DNA from: Rhodanobacter sp.
GTDB lineage: Bacteria > Pseudomonadota > Gammaproteobacteria > Xanthomonadales > Rhodanobacteraceae
Assembly (NCBI GenBank): GCA_027450005.1
Contig: DAIDKO010000024.1
Location: 1-39,330 of the forward strand
Direction: 5' to 3'
DNA length: 39,330 nucleotides
Positions 1 through 7,135 of this stretch are shown here, piece after piece. The notes beneath the pieces were generated by a model that saw only the letters and a program-made list of their open reading frames with translations, had not been told where the DNA came from and did no database searches. The position numbers were made by a program, and so were the translations under genes. Every line of letters starts with the position of its first letter. Within the stretch, counting starts at the first letter, position 1.

Positions 1-71
1 TGGACGAGCTGTCCGCCGTGGCACAGTGGCTGGCCAAGCGCGAGCTGGCAGCGGCGAACAAGCACAAGTGA
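1..71 (+). CDS. C-terminal tail of an unidentified protein (partial)
   Basis: An open frame enters from the left edge (codons in frame from base 3) and stops at TGA 69-71. The 22 visible residues begin DELSAVAQWLAKREL and end in a basic tail (NKHK). The amphipathic helix pattern resembles the last helix of class I c-type cytochromes, where a segment like 'DEIxAVAxYL' is usual, but too little is present to assign a family. The gene lies 69 bp upstream of, and on the same strand as, the next gene. Confidence 0.45.
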   Translation, partial: DELSAVAQWLAKRELAAANKHK

Positions 72-140
72 CCGGCTGACCGGGGCCACGGCGGGCGTTC
101 ACGTCCGCTGCGGTTTACCGCGAGTACCGTACACAGCCCC

Positions 141-917
141 ATGGAACGCGCCGCGCCCCTCCATCCCGAACGCCGCCTGCGCCTGCTGAGCTGCAACATC
201 CTCGCCGGCGCCAGCGTGCAGCGTTACCGCGAATACGTCACGCGCAGCCTCACCGCCGTCTTGCCGGGCCGCCGCAAGATCGACAACCTCGACCGCCTCG
301 CCGCCCTGCTTCCGCAATTCGACGTGATCGGCCTGCAGGAAGCCGACGCCGGCAGCCTGCGCTCCGGCTTCCTCAATCAGACACGCTACCTCGCCGAGGC
401 CGCCGGCATGCCGTACTGGAGCCACCAGCCGAACCGCCCGGTGGCCGGCTTGTCGCACACCGCCAACGGGCTGATCAGCCGCATCGAGCCCAGCACGGTG
501 CTGGACTACCCACTGCCCGGCCGCGGGCGCGGCGCACTGCTGGTGCGCTTCGGCAGTGGCGAGCACGCGCTGAGCGTGGTCATCGCCCATCTCTCGCTGG
601 GCGCCACCACGCGGGCGCGGCAGCTGGGCTTCATCGCCGAGATCCTGGAGGACCACCCGCACGCCGTGCTGATGGGCGACCTCAACACCGACATCAACAG
701 CCCCGAGATGCGCCAGCTGTTCGCGCGCTCACGGCTGCAGGCGCCTGCGCTGGCTACTCCCACCTTCCCGAGCTGGCGGCCGCGGCGGGCGCTGGACCAC
801 ATCCTCGCCTCGCCCACGGTGGCGCTGGAGAAGGTGTGGACGCTGCCGCAGGCGTTCTCCGATCATCTCGCGCTGGCGGCGGAAATCCGCCTGCCCCCGC
901 ACTACGGAGAACAGTGA
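141..917 (+). CDS. Endonuclease/exonuclease/phosphatase-family protein
   Basis: This 258-residue protein has the full DNase I-like metal-dependent phosphodiesterase motif set: Asn19 (SCNI), Glu67 (GLQEAD), His150 (IAHLSLG), Asp180/Asn182 (GDLNTD), Asp219-His220 (LDHI) and Asp241-His242 (SDHLAL). These residues bind the divalent metal and carry out phosphoester cleavage in the family. No signal peptide or membrane segment is visible, so it is probably cytoplasmic. The substrate (DNA, phospholipid head group or another phosphodiester) cannot be told from sequence. The ATG at 141 leaves about 12 residues before the first core strand, normal for the fold. Its stop overlaps the next start (ATGA), implying translational coupling with the small membrane protein. 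Confidence 0.85.
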   Translation: MERAAPLHPERRLRLLSCNILAGASVQRYREYVTRSLTAVLPGRRKIDNLDRLAALLPQFDVIGLQEADAGSLRSGFLNQTRYLAEAAGMPYWSHQPNRPVAGLSHTANGLISRIEPSTVLDYPLPGRGRGALLVRFGSGEHALSVVIAHLSLGATTRARQLGFIAEILEDHPHAVLMGDLNTDINSPEMRQLFARSRLQAPALATPTFPSWRPRRALDHILASPTVALEKVWTLPQAFSDHLALAAEIRLPPHYGEQ

Positions 918-1327
918 TGGGAATCCGCTTGGGCACGCTGCTGCCATGGCTGCTGCTCGCGCTGGTCGGCGCGGGCGCGGCCTGGCTGCGCCTCGGGATG
1001 ATCGAGCCACACGCGGTGGCGAACCTTTGCATGGCCGCACAAGTGCCTGCGTGGTGCGCGCTGCGGCAAGCGCTGGTGCTGGGCTTCCTGCACGAGGTGT
1101 ACGGCATCGCCGCGCTCATCGCCGCCGCGCTGGCGCTGCTTCGGCGCTCGCGCATGCTGGCCTGGCTGGCCGCCGCCCTGGGTGCGTTCGCCTTGCAGTT
1201 CTTCAACTACGAACCGGGCGCGCTGGCGCTGCTGGCCGGCTGCCTGCGCCTCGTGCATCTGCAGGGCGCGGGCAACGCGGGTGCGACGGTCACACCCGTC
1301 CGGTCACCGGGATCAGCGCGCCAGTAA
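917..1327 (+). CDS. Small multi-pass membrane protein of unknown function
   Basis: The 136-residue product starts at ATG 917, sharing one base with the TGA of the upstream hydrolase, so the two are probably translated together. Hydrophobic stretches at about residues 7-23, 50-75, 80-96 and 101-114 suggest three or four membrane helices. Cys38 and Cys47 lie in the first extramembrane loop. The tail from about 117 on is polar and low-complexity. I do not recognise the family. The last 38 bp overlap the 3' end of the convergent SDR gene, so the C-terminal residues are read antisense to the SDR C-terminus. The coupled start and the coding-like helix pattern support it as real. Confidence 0.6.
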   Translation: MGIRLGTLLPWLLLALVGAGAAWLRLGMIEPHAVANLCMAAQVPAWCALRQALVLGFLHEVYGIAALIAAALALLRRSRMLAWLAAALGAFALQFFNYEPGALALLAGCLRLVHLQGAGNAGATVTPVRSPGSARQ

Positions 1328-1973
1328 TCGCGCTGGCCGCGTCGGACAGCAGGAACACGATCACCTCAGCCAGTTGCTCCGGCTTCACCCAGCGGTCGAA
1401 ATCCGCATCGGGCATGTCGGCGCGGTTCGGCGGGGTGTCGATGATGCTGGGCAGCAGCGCGTTGACGGTGATGCCTCGCGGCTTGAGCTCCTCGGCCAGC
1501 GACTCGGTGAGGCGCATCACGCCCGCCTTGGACGCGGTGTAGGCGCCCACGCCCGCGCCGGCCTTCAGCGCCGAGTTCGCGCCGATGTTGACGATGCGCC
1601 CGCGACCGTCGGGCAGATGCTGCAATGCCGCCATGCTGGCAGCCACCACGGTGCGCAGGTTGATGCGGTAGAGCAGGTCCCAGGTATCGAGATCGCCGTT
1701 GGCCAGCGTTTCCCAGCGGAACGCCCCGGCGATGTTGACCAGCGCATCCACCCCGCCCAGCGCTTCGGCGGCGGCGTCGATGGCGCGCTTCGCCTCCTTG
1801 GCGTCGGCCAGATCCACGCCGCCGAAGCCATGCGCCGCCGCCAGGGTTGCCGGCACCGACACTCGGTCGATCGCCGCCACTTGCGCGCCCGCGCTGAGCG
1901 CGGCCTGTACCACCGCCGCACCCAGCGTGCCGAAGGCACCGGTCACCACGATGCGTTGTTTTTCGAGGCGCAT
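1290..1973 (-). CDS. SDR-family NAD(P)-dependent oxidoreductase
   Basis: The product has 227 residues, a typical classical SDR length. The Rossmann dinucleotide motif TGAFGTLG is at 11-18, the NxAG-type motif NIAGAF at 80-85 and the active-site YxxxK as Tyr145/Lys149. The usual catalytic Ser 13 residues before Tyr is Ala132; the nearest Ser is 134 (see findings). A GTG at 1982 and an ATG at 1979 also lie in frame. AAGGAG at 1982-1987 sits 8 nt before ATG 1973 but overlaps or abuts the other two, so 1973 is the best start. The stop of the upstream GH17 gene is only 15 bp before this start, so the two form an operon. The substrate is unknown. Confidence 0.85.
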   Translation of the reverse strand: MRLEKQRIVVTGAFGTLGAAVVQAALSAGAQVAAIDRVSVPATLAAAHGFGGVDLADAKEAKRAIDAAAEALGGVDALVNIAGAFRWETLANGDLDTWDLLYRINLRTVVAASMAALQHLPDGRGRIVNIGANSALKAGAGVGAYTASKAGVMRLTESLAEELKPRGITVNALLPSIIDTPPNRADMPDADFDRWVKPEQLAEVIVFLLSDAASAITGALIPVTGRV

Positions 1974-1988
1974 GTCCATCACTCCTTA

Positions 1989-3593
1989 TCAGCGGGATTC
2001 GTCGAGCATAACCGGCGCAACGCGCGCACGTCGCCATGCGGCCAGCACCGCCGCGGCGATCGCCACGTTGAGCGCCAGCCACAACCAGGTTGCCGGGTTT
2101 TCGCCCAGCTCCAGCGCCACCACCGCGCCTCCCAGCACGGGCAGCCAAGAGGCAAGGAATAGCTCTTCGCGCGAAGGCATGCGCCGCCGCTGGTCCAGCC
2201 ACGCGGTCAGCGCATAGCCGGCGCAGGGCAAGGCGAACAGCCCCAGCGGAAAATCGCGGTAGCGGCCGTCGAATACCAGCAGCAGGCCGTACAGCGCCAG
2301 CAAGAACAGCCAAGCGCTGCGCAGCCGTCCCGCCGGCGCGGGCTTGAACGGCGCGCCGGCCAGCCGTCCCGCCAGCCAACTCGCCAGCCGCACCGCGGTG
2401 AACAGCGCGGCCAGGCAGGCGGCGATCGAAATCGACCATTCCCAAGCATCGCGACAGGCGTAGACCATCTGCCGCACTTGCCACGCCAGCGCGGTGCCGC
2501 TGGCGAAACCGGCCAGCCCCAGCGCCAGCCAGCCGCGCCCGCGCTGCCAGCGCCGACGGCGCAGTCCCGCCGGCACGAACAAGCCGGCGCCGAGCGCACC
2601 AGCCAGCCAGCCCAGCCACCAGCGCGGGATTTCGACCACCGGCCCCTGCATCGGGAACTTGGGTCGCGCGTGCACGTCGAAGATGCCCCAGTAGCCGCCC
2701 ACCGTGCCCTCCTGCGCGCGCTTCCACGGCTGGTTGAAGGCTTCGATCACGTTGTACGGCATGTGCACGCTGGCGGCATAACGCAGGAACTCGCGCAGGT
2801 AGCGTGCCTCGTTCACCACGCTGGCACTGGCACCGCGGCGCGGCCGACCCTCGCTGGGCCAGCCGGTCTCGCCGATCATCACGCGCTTGCCGGGGAACGC
2901 CCGTGTCACCCGCGCGTAGACGTTCTCCACATGCTGCACCGCGCGCTCCGGCGGTACCGGCCGGTCCTCCCAGTAAGGCAGGATGTGGATGGTGATGTAG
3001 TCCACCGCAGCGGCCAGCTTCGGATGGCGCAGCCAGAACTCCCACACGTCGGCGTAACTCACCGGGATCGATGGCGGCAACGCCGCGCGCACCTCGCGGA
3101 TGTAGCCGGCCAGCTCAGCTTCGGTCAGCTCGCCGCGCAGCAGCACCTCGTTGCCCACGATCACGCCGCGCAGCACCTGCGGGTACTTGCGCGCAGTGGC
3201 GATGCCCAGCGCCACCTGCCGCGCGTTCGCCCTGGCGTCGCCGTCCAGCCAGATCCCCATCAGCACCTGCATGTGGTGGCGCGCGGCGATCTCCGGCACC
3301 GCCGACAGCCCCTGCCCCTGCGAGTACGTCCGCACGCAGTCGAAACGCTGGGACAACGCGCTCAGGTCGGCGTCGATGCGTTGCGGGCTCACGAACGCGT
3401 TAGGGTCGAGCGGCGTTTCGCCCGGCTTGCGGAACGGCGCATAGGACACGCAGGCAATGCGCGCCGAAGGCGCATCGGGCAGTTGCACCGGCCGGCCGGC
3501 CGCCCACCACCAGGCCGCACCCGCCAGCGCGAGCAGTGCAAGCGTCAGCCAGGCGACGAGGCGACGTCCGCGGGACGAGGGCGAAAACGACAT
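1989..3593 (-). CDS. GH17-family beta-glucanase-like membrane protein
   Basis: This 534-residue protein starts with a membrane anchor (about residues 11-31), followed by a glycoside hydrolase family 17 domain (about 45-320). The acid/base Glu149 is in the GNE motif and the nucleophile Glu242 in GETGWPSEG, so the retaining mechanism looks intact. The C-terminal part (about 323-520) is strongly hydrophobic, with roughly six or seven helices and no visible glycosyltransferase motif. GH17 enzymes act on beta-1,3-glucans. Membrane-linked bacterial members take part in making or remodelling beta-1,3/1,6 cyclic glucans (NdvC-like), and a similar envelope role is inferred here. The frame opens at a TTG (3605), but ATG 3593 is preferred. 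It is divergent from slt and upstream of an SDR gene. Confidence 0.8.
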   Translation of the reverse strand: MSFSPSSRGRRLVAWLTLALLALAGAAWWWAAGRPVQLPDAPSARIACVSYAPFRKPGETPLDPNAFVSPQRIDADLSALSQRFDCVRTYSQGQGLSAVPEIAARHHMQVLMGIWLDGDARANARQVALGIATARKYPQVLRGVIVGNEVLLRGELTEAELAGYIREVRAALPPSIPVSYADVWEFWLRHPKLAAAVDYITIHILPYWEDRPVPPERAVQHVENVYARVTRAFPGKRVMIGETGWPSEGRPRRGASASVVNEARYLREFLRYAASVHMPYNVIEAFNQPWKRAQEGTVGGYWGIFDVHARPKFPMQGPVVEIPRWWLGWLAGALGAGLFVPAGLRRRRWQRGRGWLALGLAGFASGTALAWQVRQMVYACRDAWEWSISIAACLAALFTAVRLASWLAGRLAGAPFKPAPAGRLRSAWLFLLALYGLLLVFDGRYRDFPLGLFALPCAGYALTAWLDQRRRMPSREELFLASWLPVLGGAVVALELGENPATWLWLALNVAIAAAVLAAWRRARVAPVMLDESR

Positions 3594-3689
3594 GCGGGCC
3601 TGCAACGGGCGGGAGCGAAGTGCGCCAGATTATCAGGCGAGCATGCCGCTCCGACGGCTGCGTGCGAAGGCGTATTCAGGCGCGTCCGC

Positions 3690-3695
3690 TACAAT
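3690..3695 (+). promoter_or_regulatory. -10 box candidate for slt
   Basis: TACAAT lies 30 bp before the slt ATG in the gap that separates slt from the divergent GH17 gene. A start site about 7 nt downstream would give a leader of about 24 nt that still contains the AGGAG ribosome site. No clear -35 hexamer is visible at the expected spacing. Confidence 0.45.
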
Positions 3696-3725
3696 CCGGT
3701 GCGGGAGGGTCAGTCAGGAGTTTCG

Positions 3726-5795
3726 ATGTTCGCAAAGGCCAGGTTCCGGCGCCATTCCCTCACCGTGCTGCTCGCAGCCTGCAGTCTGTTCCTGGCGCTC
3801 GGCACACACGCGGACAGCGCCGCCATCGACGCCCAACGCGCCGCGTTCAGGCAGGCCTGGGCGGCCGCCTTGCAAGGCGGCGACGGCTGGCGCGCATGGG
3901 ATGCGCAGCTGCGCGACTATCCGCTTTATCCCTACCTGCCCGCCGCCGCGCTGGAACACGACATCCGGCAGGTCGACCTGCCCACGGTGCAGGCCTACCT
4001 CGCGCAGTATCCCGGCCTGATCCCCGCGCAGGACCTGCGCCGCGATTTCCTGCTGGAGCTCGCGCGGCGGCAGGACTGGAACGGCTTCCTCGCGCTCTAC
4101 CGGCCCGGCACGAACCTCACCCTCGCCTGCGATGCCGTGCAGGCGCGCATGGCCAGCGACGCGAAGCTCGATTTCGAGCGCGACCTCGCGCCGCTGTGGG
4201 CCAAGCCGGAGTTGCCCAGGGCCTGCGATCCCGTGCTGCAGGCAGCACGCGAACAGGGCCTGCTGACCACGCCGCGCCTGTGGTCGCGCATCATGCGCGC
4301 CGCCGAGGCTGGCCGCGAAGGCACCATCACCGCGCTGGCCAAATGGTTGCCCGCATCGCAAAACCCGCAAGCGCAGTGGCTGGCGCAGGCGCTGCGCGAT
4401 CCGCAGTCGGCACTGCTCGCCGCGCGCGACTGGCCTGATACCGCGCGGGCGCGCGTTGCCGTCATGCTGGCGCTGCAGCGACGCGCCCGACGCGATACCG
4501 ACAGCGCCGACGCGGCATGGCAACGCTTGCGCGGGCGATTCCGCTTCAGCATCGACCAGCGTGAGGCGATCGAACGCACGTTGGCGATCTTCCATGCCGC
4601 CGACTATGACCCGGACGCGCAGCAGCAGTTGCTTGCCCTGCCCGCATCCGCGCAGACCGCCACCACCCGCGAGTGGCGCGTGCGGGTCGCGCTGGCAGCG
4701 CAGGACTGGCCGGCCGTGCTGGCCGGCATCGCGGCGATGCCGGCGGACCAACAGCAGCAGCAGGAGTGGCGCTGGTTCCGCGCCCGTGCCCTGGCGGCCA
4801 CCGGCCATGCCGTGCAGGCACAGGACCTTTACACCGATCTCGCCCGGCAGACCACTTTCTTTGGCTACCTTGCCGCCGACCAAGTCGGTCAGCCCTATGC
4901 GATCTGCCCGCGCGCGCCGATCGACGACCCGCGGCAGGAACAGGCCCTGCTGGCGCAGCCCGGCCTGCAACGCGCCTTCGAACTGTTCGCGGTAGGGCTG
5001 CAGCCGCTGGCGCGGCGCGAGTGGGCGCGTGCACTCGACGGCGCCGACGACCGCACCCAGGTGCTGGCAGTGGAGCTCGCCCACGCCCGCGGCTGGTACG
5101 ACCGTGCCGCGTTCACGCTCAACCACGGCGAGCTGATGCACTACTACACGCTGCGCCTGCCGCTCGACAGGCAGGTCGACCTGGTCGAAAAGGCGAAGCA
5201 ATCGGGCATCGATCCGGCTTGGGCCTATGGCATCCTGCGCTCCGAGAGCGCATGGATGAGCGACGCCCGCTCCGGCGCCGACGCGCGCGGCCTGATGCAG
5301 CTGGTGCCGGCCACCGCCGCGCGGGTGGCCAGGCACAACGGCCTGCCGTGGGAAGGCGGCGACAGCCTTTACGATCCCGCGACCAATGTCGCGCTGGGTA
5401 CGCGCTACCTCGCGCAACTGGCCGAACGGTTCAACGGGGCGCCCTGGCTGGCCAGCGCCGCCTACAACGCCGGGCCCAACCGCGTGGACCAATGGCTGGA
5501 CGCCCGCGGCACACTCCCGCCCGATCTGTTCATCGCCACCATTCCGTTCAAGGAAACCCGCGAATACGTGGCGCGCGTGATGGACTACAGCGTGATGTAC
5601 GACTGGCGCCTGCACGGCAGGGTGCTGCCCGTCTCCGACCGCCTCACGCCGATCGGCCAGAGCTACACGCTGCCGAACGGCATGACGCCGCGCAAGGCGG
5701 TTGACTGTCCGGCAGTGGCCACGCCGGTGGCGAGCGCAAGTTCGGCCCGGGCGCCGGCCGCAACGGCACTCGTGGCGAGCAAGCCCGGCCCGTGA
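3726..5795 (+). CDS. slt: Soluble lytic murein transglycosylase
   Basis: The 689-residue protein is a Slt70-type exo-lytic transglycosylase, which cleaves the MurNAc-GlcNAc bond of peptidoglycan to form 1,6-anhydro-muropeptides in the periplasm. A signal peptide (about residues 1-29, cut near THAD) leads into an alpha-helical superhelix (about 30-480), a linker and the lysozyme-like C-domain (about 485-640). The C-domain carries catalytic Glu507 in SESAW, GLMQL at 522-526 and AYNAGP at 579-584. The last 30 residues are a low-complexity Ala/Ser/Pro tail. ATG 3726 is chosen because AGGAG lies 5 nt upstream and the signal peptide begins there. The frame is open far upstream, but that part is antisense to GH17. 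cca follows 99 bp later on the same strand. Confidence 0.93.
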   Translation: MFAKARFRRHSLTVLLAACSLFLALGTHADSAAIDAQRAAFRQAWAAALQGGDGWRAWDAQLRDYPLYPYLPAAALEHDIRQVDLPTVQAYLAQYPGLIPAQDLRRDFLLELARRQDWNGFLALYRPGTNLTLACDAVQARMASDAKLDFERDLAPLWAKPELPRACDPVLQAAREQGLLTTPRLWSRIMRAAEAGREGTITALAKWLPASQNPQAQWLAQALRDPQSALLAARDWPDTARARVAVMLALQRRARRDTDSADAAWQRLRGRFRFSIDQREAIERTLAIFHAADYDPDAQQQLLALPASAQTATTREWRVRVALAAQDWPAVLAGIAAMPADQQQQQEWRWFRARALAATGHAVQAQDLYTDLARQTTFFGYLAADQVGQPYAICPRAPIDDPRQEQALLAQPGLQRAFELFAVGLQPLARREWARALDGADDRTQVLAVELAHARGWYDRAAFTLNHGELMHYYTLRLPLDRQVDLVEKAKQSGIDPAWAYGILRSESAWMSDARSGADARGLMQLVPATAARVARHNGLPWEGGDSLYDPATNVALGTRYLAQLAERFNGAPWLASAAYNAGPNRVDQWLDARGTLPPDLFIATIPFKETREYVARVMDYSVMYDWRLHGRVLPVSDRLTPIGQSYTLPNGMTPRKAVDCPAVATPVASASSARAPAATALVASKPGP

Positions 5796-5882
5796 GCATG
5801 GCGCGGATGGCCTAGTCACTCCGCATGCCCGCGGCTGCGGGGAGCGCGACGTCGGACGGGAGGCCCGCCTGCCCCGCCATGC

Positions 5883-5888
5883 CACAAT
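5883..5888 (+). promoter_or_regulatory. -10 box candidate giving a leaderless cca mRNA
   Basis: CACAAT is followed by six C residues and then the ATG of cca at 5895. If used as a -10 element, transcription would begin at or next to the A of the start codon. This fits the lack of any purine-rich ribosome site before cca. A -35 element is not evident. Confidence 0.35.
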
Positions 5889-5894
5889 CCCCCC

Positions 5895-7115
5895 ATGCGT
5901 ATCTATCTTGTCGGCGGCGCGGTCCGCGACCAGTTGCTGGGAAGGCCGGAGGGCGACCGCGACCATGTAGTGACGGGCGCGTGTCCGGACGACCTGCTGG
6001 CACTGGGCTACAAGCCGGTGGGCAAGGACTTCCCTGTGTTCCTGCATCCACGCAGCGGCGAGGAATACGCGCTGGCACGCACCGAGCGCAAGCACGGGCG
6101 CGGCTACCACGGCTTCCTGTTCCAGGCCGACCCGTCGGTGACGCTGGAACAGGACCTGGCCCGGCGCGACCTCACCATCAACGCGATCGCGCAGGACGAG
6201 CACGGCACCCTGATCGACCCCTACGGCGGCGCGCGCGACATCCAGGCGCGCATGCTGCGCCACGTCTCGCCGGCCTTCGCGGAAGACCCCGTGCGCCTGC
6301 TGCGCGTGGCGCGCTTCGCCGCACGCTTCGCGCCGCTGGGCTTCAGCGTGGCGGACGAGACGATGGCCTTGCTGCGGCAGATGGTGACCGAGGGCGAGGT
6401 GGACCACCTGGTGCCCGAGCGGGTGTGGGCGGAGACGCGCAAGGCGCTGGCCGAGCCGCAGCCGTCGGCCTTCCTGCGCGTGCTGCGCGAGGCGGGCGCA
6501 CTGCGCGTGCTGTTCCCCGAGCTCGACGCACTGTACGGCGTGCCGCAGCGCGCGGAGTTCCACCCGGAGATCGACACCGGCGTGCACCTGGAGATGGTGT
6601 TGGACGCGGCGGCGGCGATCGCCCCGGGCGATGACCTGGTCGGCTTCTGCGCGCTCACCCACGACCTCGGCAAGGCACTCACGCCGCTCGACGAGCTGCC
6701 ACGCCACGTGATGCACGAGCAGCGCGGCGTGGCACCGCTGCGCGCCCTGGCGGCGCGATTGAAGGTGCCCACCGAGCACGCCGCGCTGGCCGAACTGGTC
6801 TGCCGCGAACACCTCAACGCGCACCGCGCGCTGGAACTGAAGCCAGCCACCGTGCTGAAACTGCTCGCCGCGCTGGACGCGCTGCGCCGGCCGGAGCGGC
6901 TGGAGACCTTCCTCGCCGCCTGCCTCGCCGACAAGCGCGGCCGGCTGGGCCACGAGCACGACGACTATCCGCCTGCCGCCTACCTGCGTCAGGCCCGCGC
7001 CGCCGCCGCCGCGGTGACCGCCGCGTCCTTCGTGGCGCAAGGGCTGGCGGGGCCGGCGATCGGCGCGGCGATGGGGCGGGCGCGCGTTGCGGCGATCGCG
7101 CAACTGAAAGCCTGA
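5895..7115 (+). CDS. cca: Multifunctional CCA-adding tRNA nucleotidyltransferase with HD domain
   Basis: The 406-residue protein matches the E. coli Cca architecture almost residue for residue at its N-terminus. It adds or repairs the 3' CCA of tRNAs from CTP and ATP without a template. VGGAVRD at 6-12 and the catalytic pair Asp21/Asp23 (DRD) define the class II nucleotidyltransferase head. RRDLTINA (90-97), an EDPxRLLR element (130-137) and ERVWxE (175-180) form the neck and nucleotide-recognition region. A C-terminal HD domain (His256-Asp257 in THDLGK; His271 and His274) should give 2',3'-cyclic phosphodiesterase/phosphatase activity. No ribosome site precedes ATG 5895, but the protein begins exactly where homologues do. 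It converges with the GGDEF/EAL gene 18 bp away. Confidence 0.95.
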   Translation: MRIYLVGGAVRDQLLGRPEGDRDHVVTGACPDDLLALGYKPVGKDFPVFLHPRSGEEYALARTERKHGRGYHGFLFQADPSVTLEQDLARRDLTINAIAQDEHGTLIDPYGGARDIQARMLRHVSPAFAEDPVRLLRVARFAARFAPLGFSVADETMALLRQMVTEGEVDHLVPERVWAETRKALAEPQPSAFLRVLREAGALRVLFPELDALYGVPQRAEFHPEIDTGVHLEMVLDAAAAIAPGDDLVGFCALTHDLGKALTPLDELPRHVMHEQRGVAPLRALAARLKVPTEHAALAELVCREHLNAHRALELKPATVLKLLAALDALRRPERLETFLAACLADKRGRLGHEHDDYPPAAYLRQARAAAAAVTAASFVAQGLAGPAIGAAMGRARVAAIAQLKA

Positions 7116-7135
7116 GAGCGCCGCGACTCGCGCTC
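7116..7135. terminator. Hairpin between convergent cca and GGDEF/EAL genes
   Basis: GAGCGC (7116-7121) and GCGCTC (7130-7135) form a 6-bp stem with an 8-nt loop. It starts immediately after the cca stop and overlaps the stop of the convergent gene. The plus strand then reads ATTTATA, only weakly T-rich. It could end transcription in both directions, but it is a weak terminator by sequence. Confidence 0.3.

Noticed and set aside
110-121. Small inverted repeat GCGGT-TT-ACCGC before the first full gene
   Set aside because: The stem is only 5 bp with a 2-base loop and no T-run, too weak to call a terminator.
2478-3725. N-terminal extension of slt by about 400 codons
   Set aside because: It is antisense to the GH17 gene. 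The signal peptide, AGGAG site and promoter box place the start at 3726.
3714-7103. A minus-strand open frame of 1129 codons opposite slt and cca
   Set aside because: Antisense shadow of two confidently identified genes; its composition is typical of reverse-complement reading of GC-rich code.
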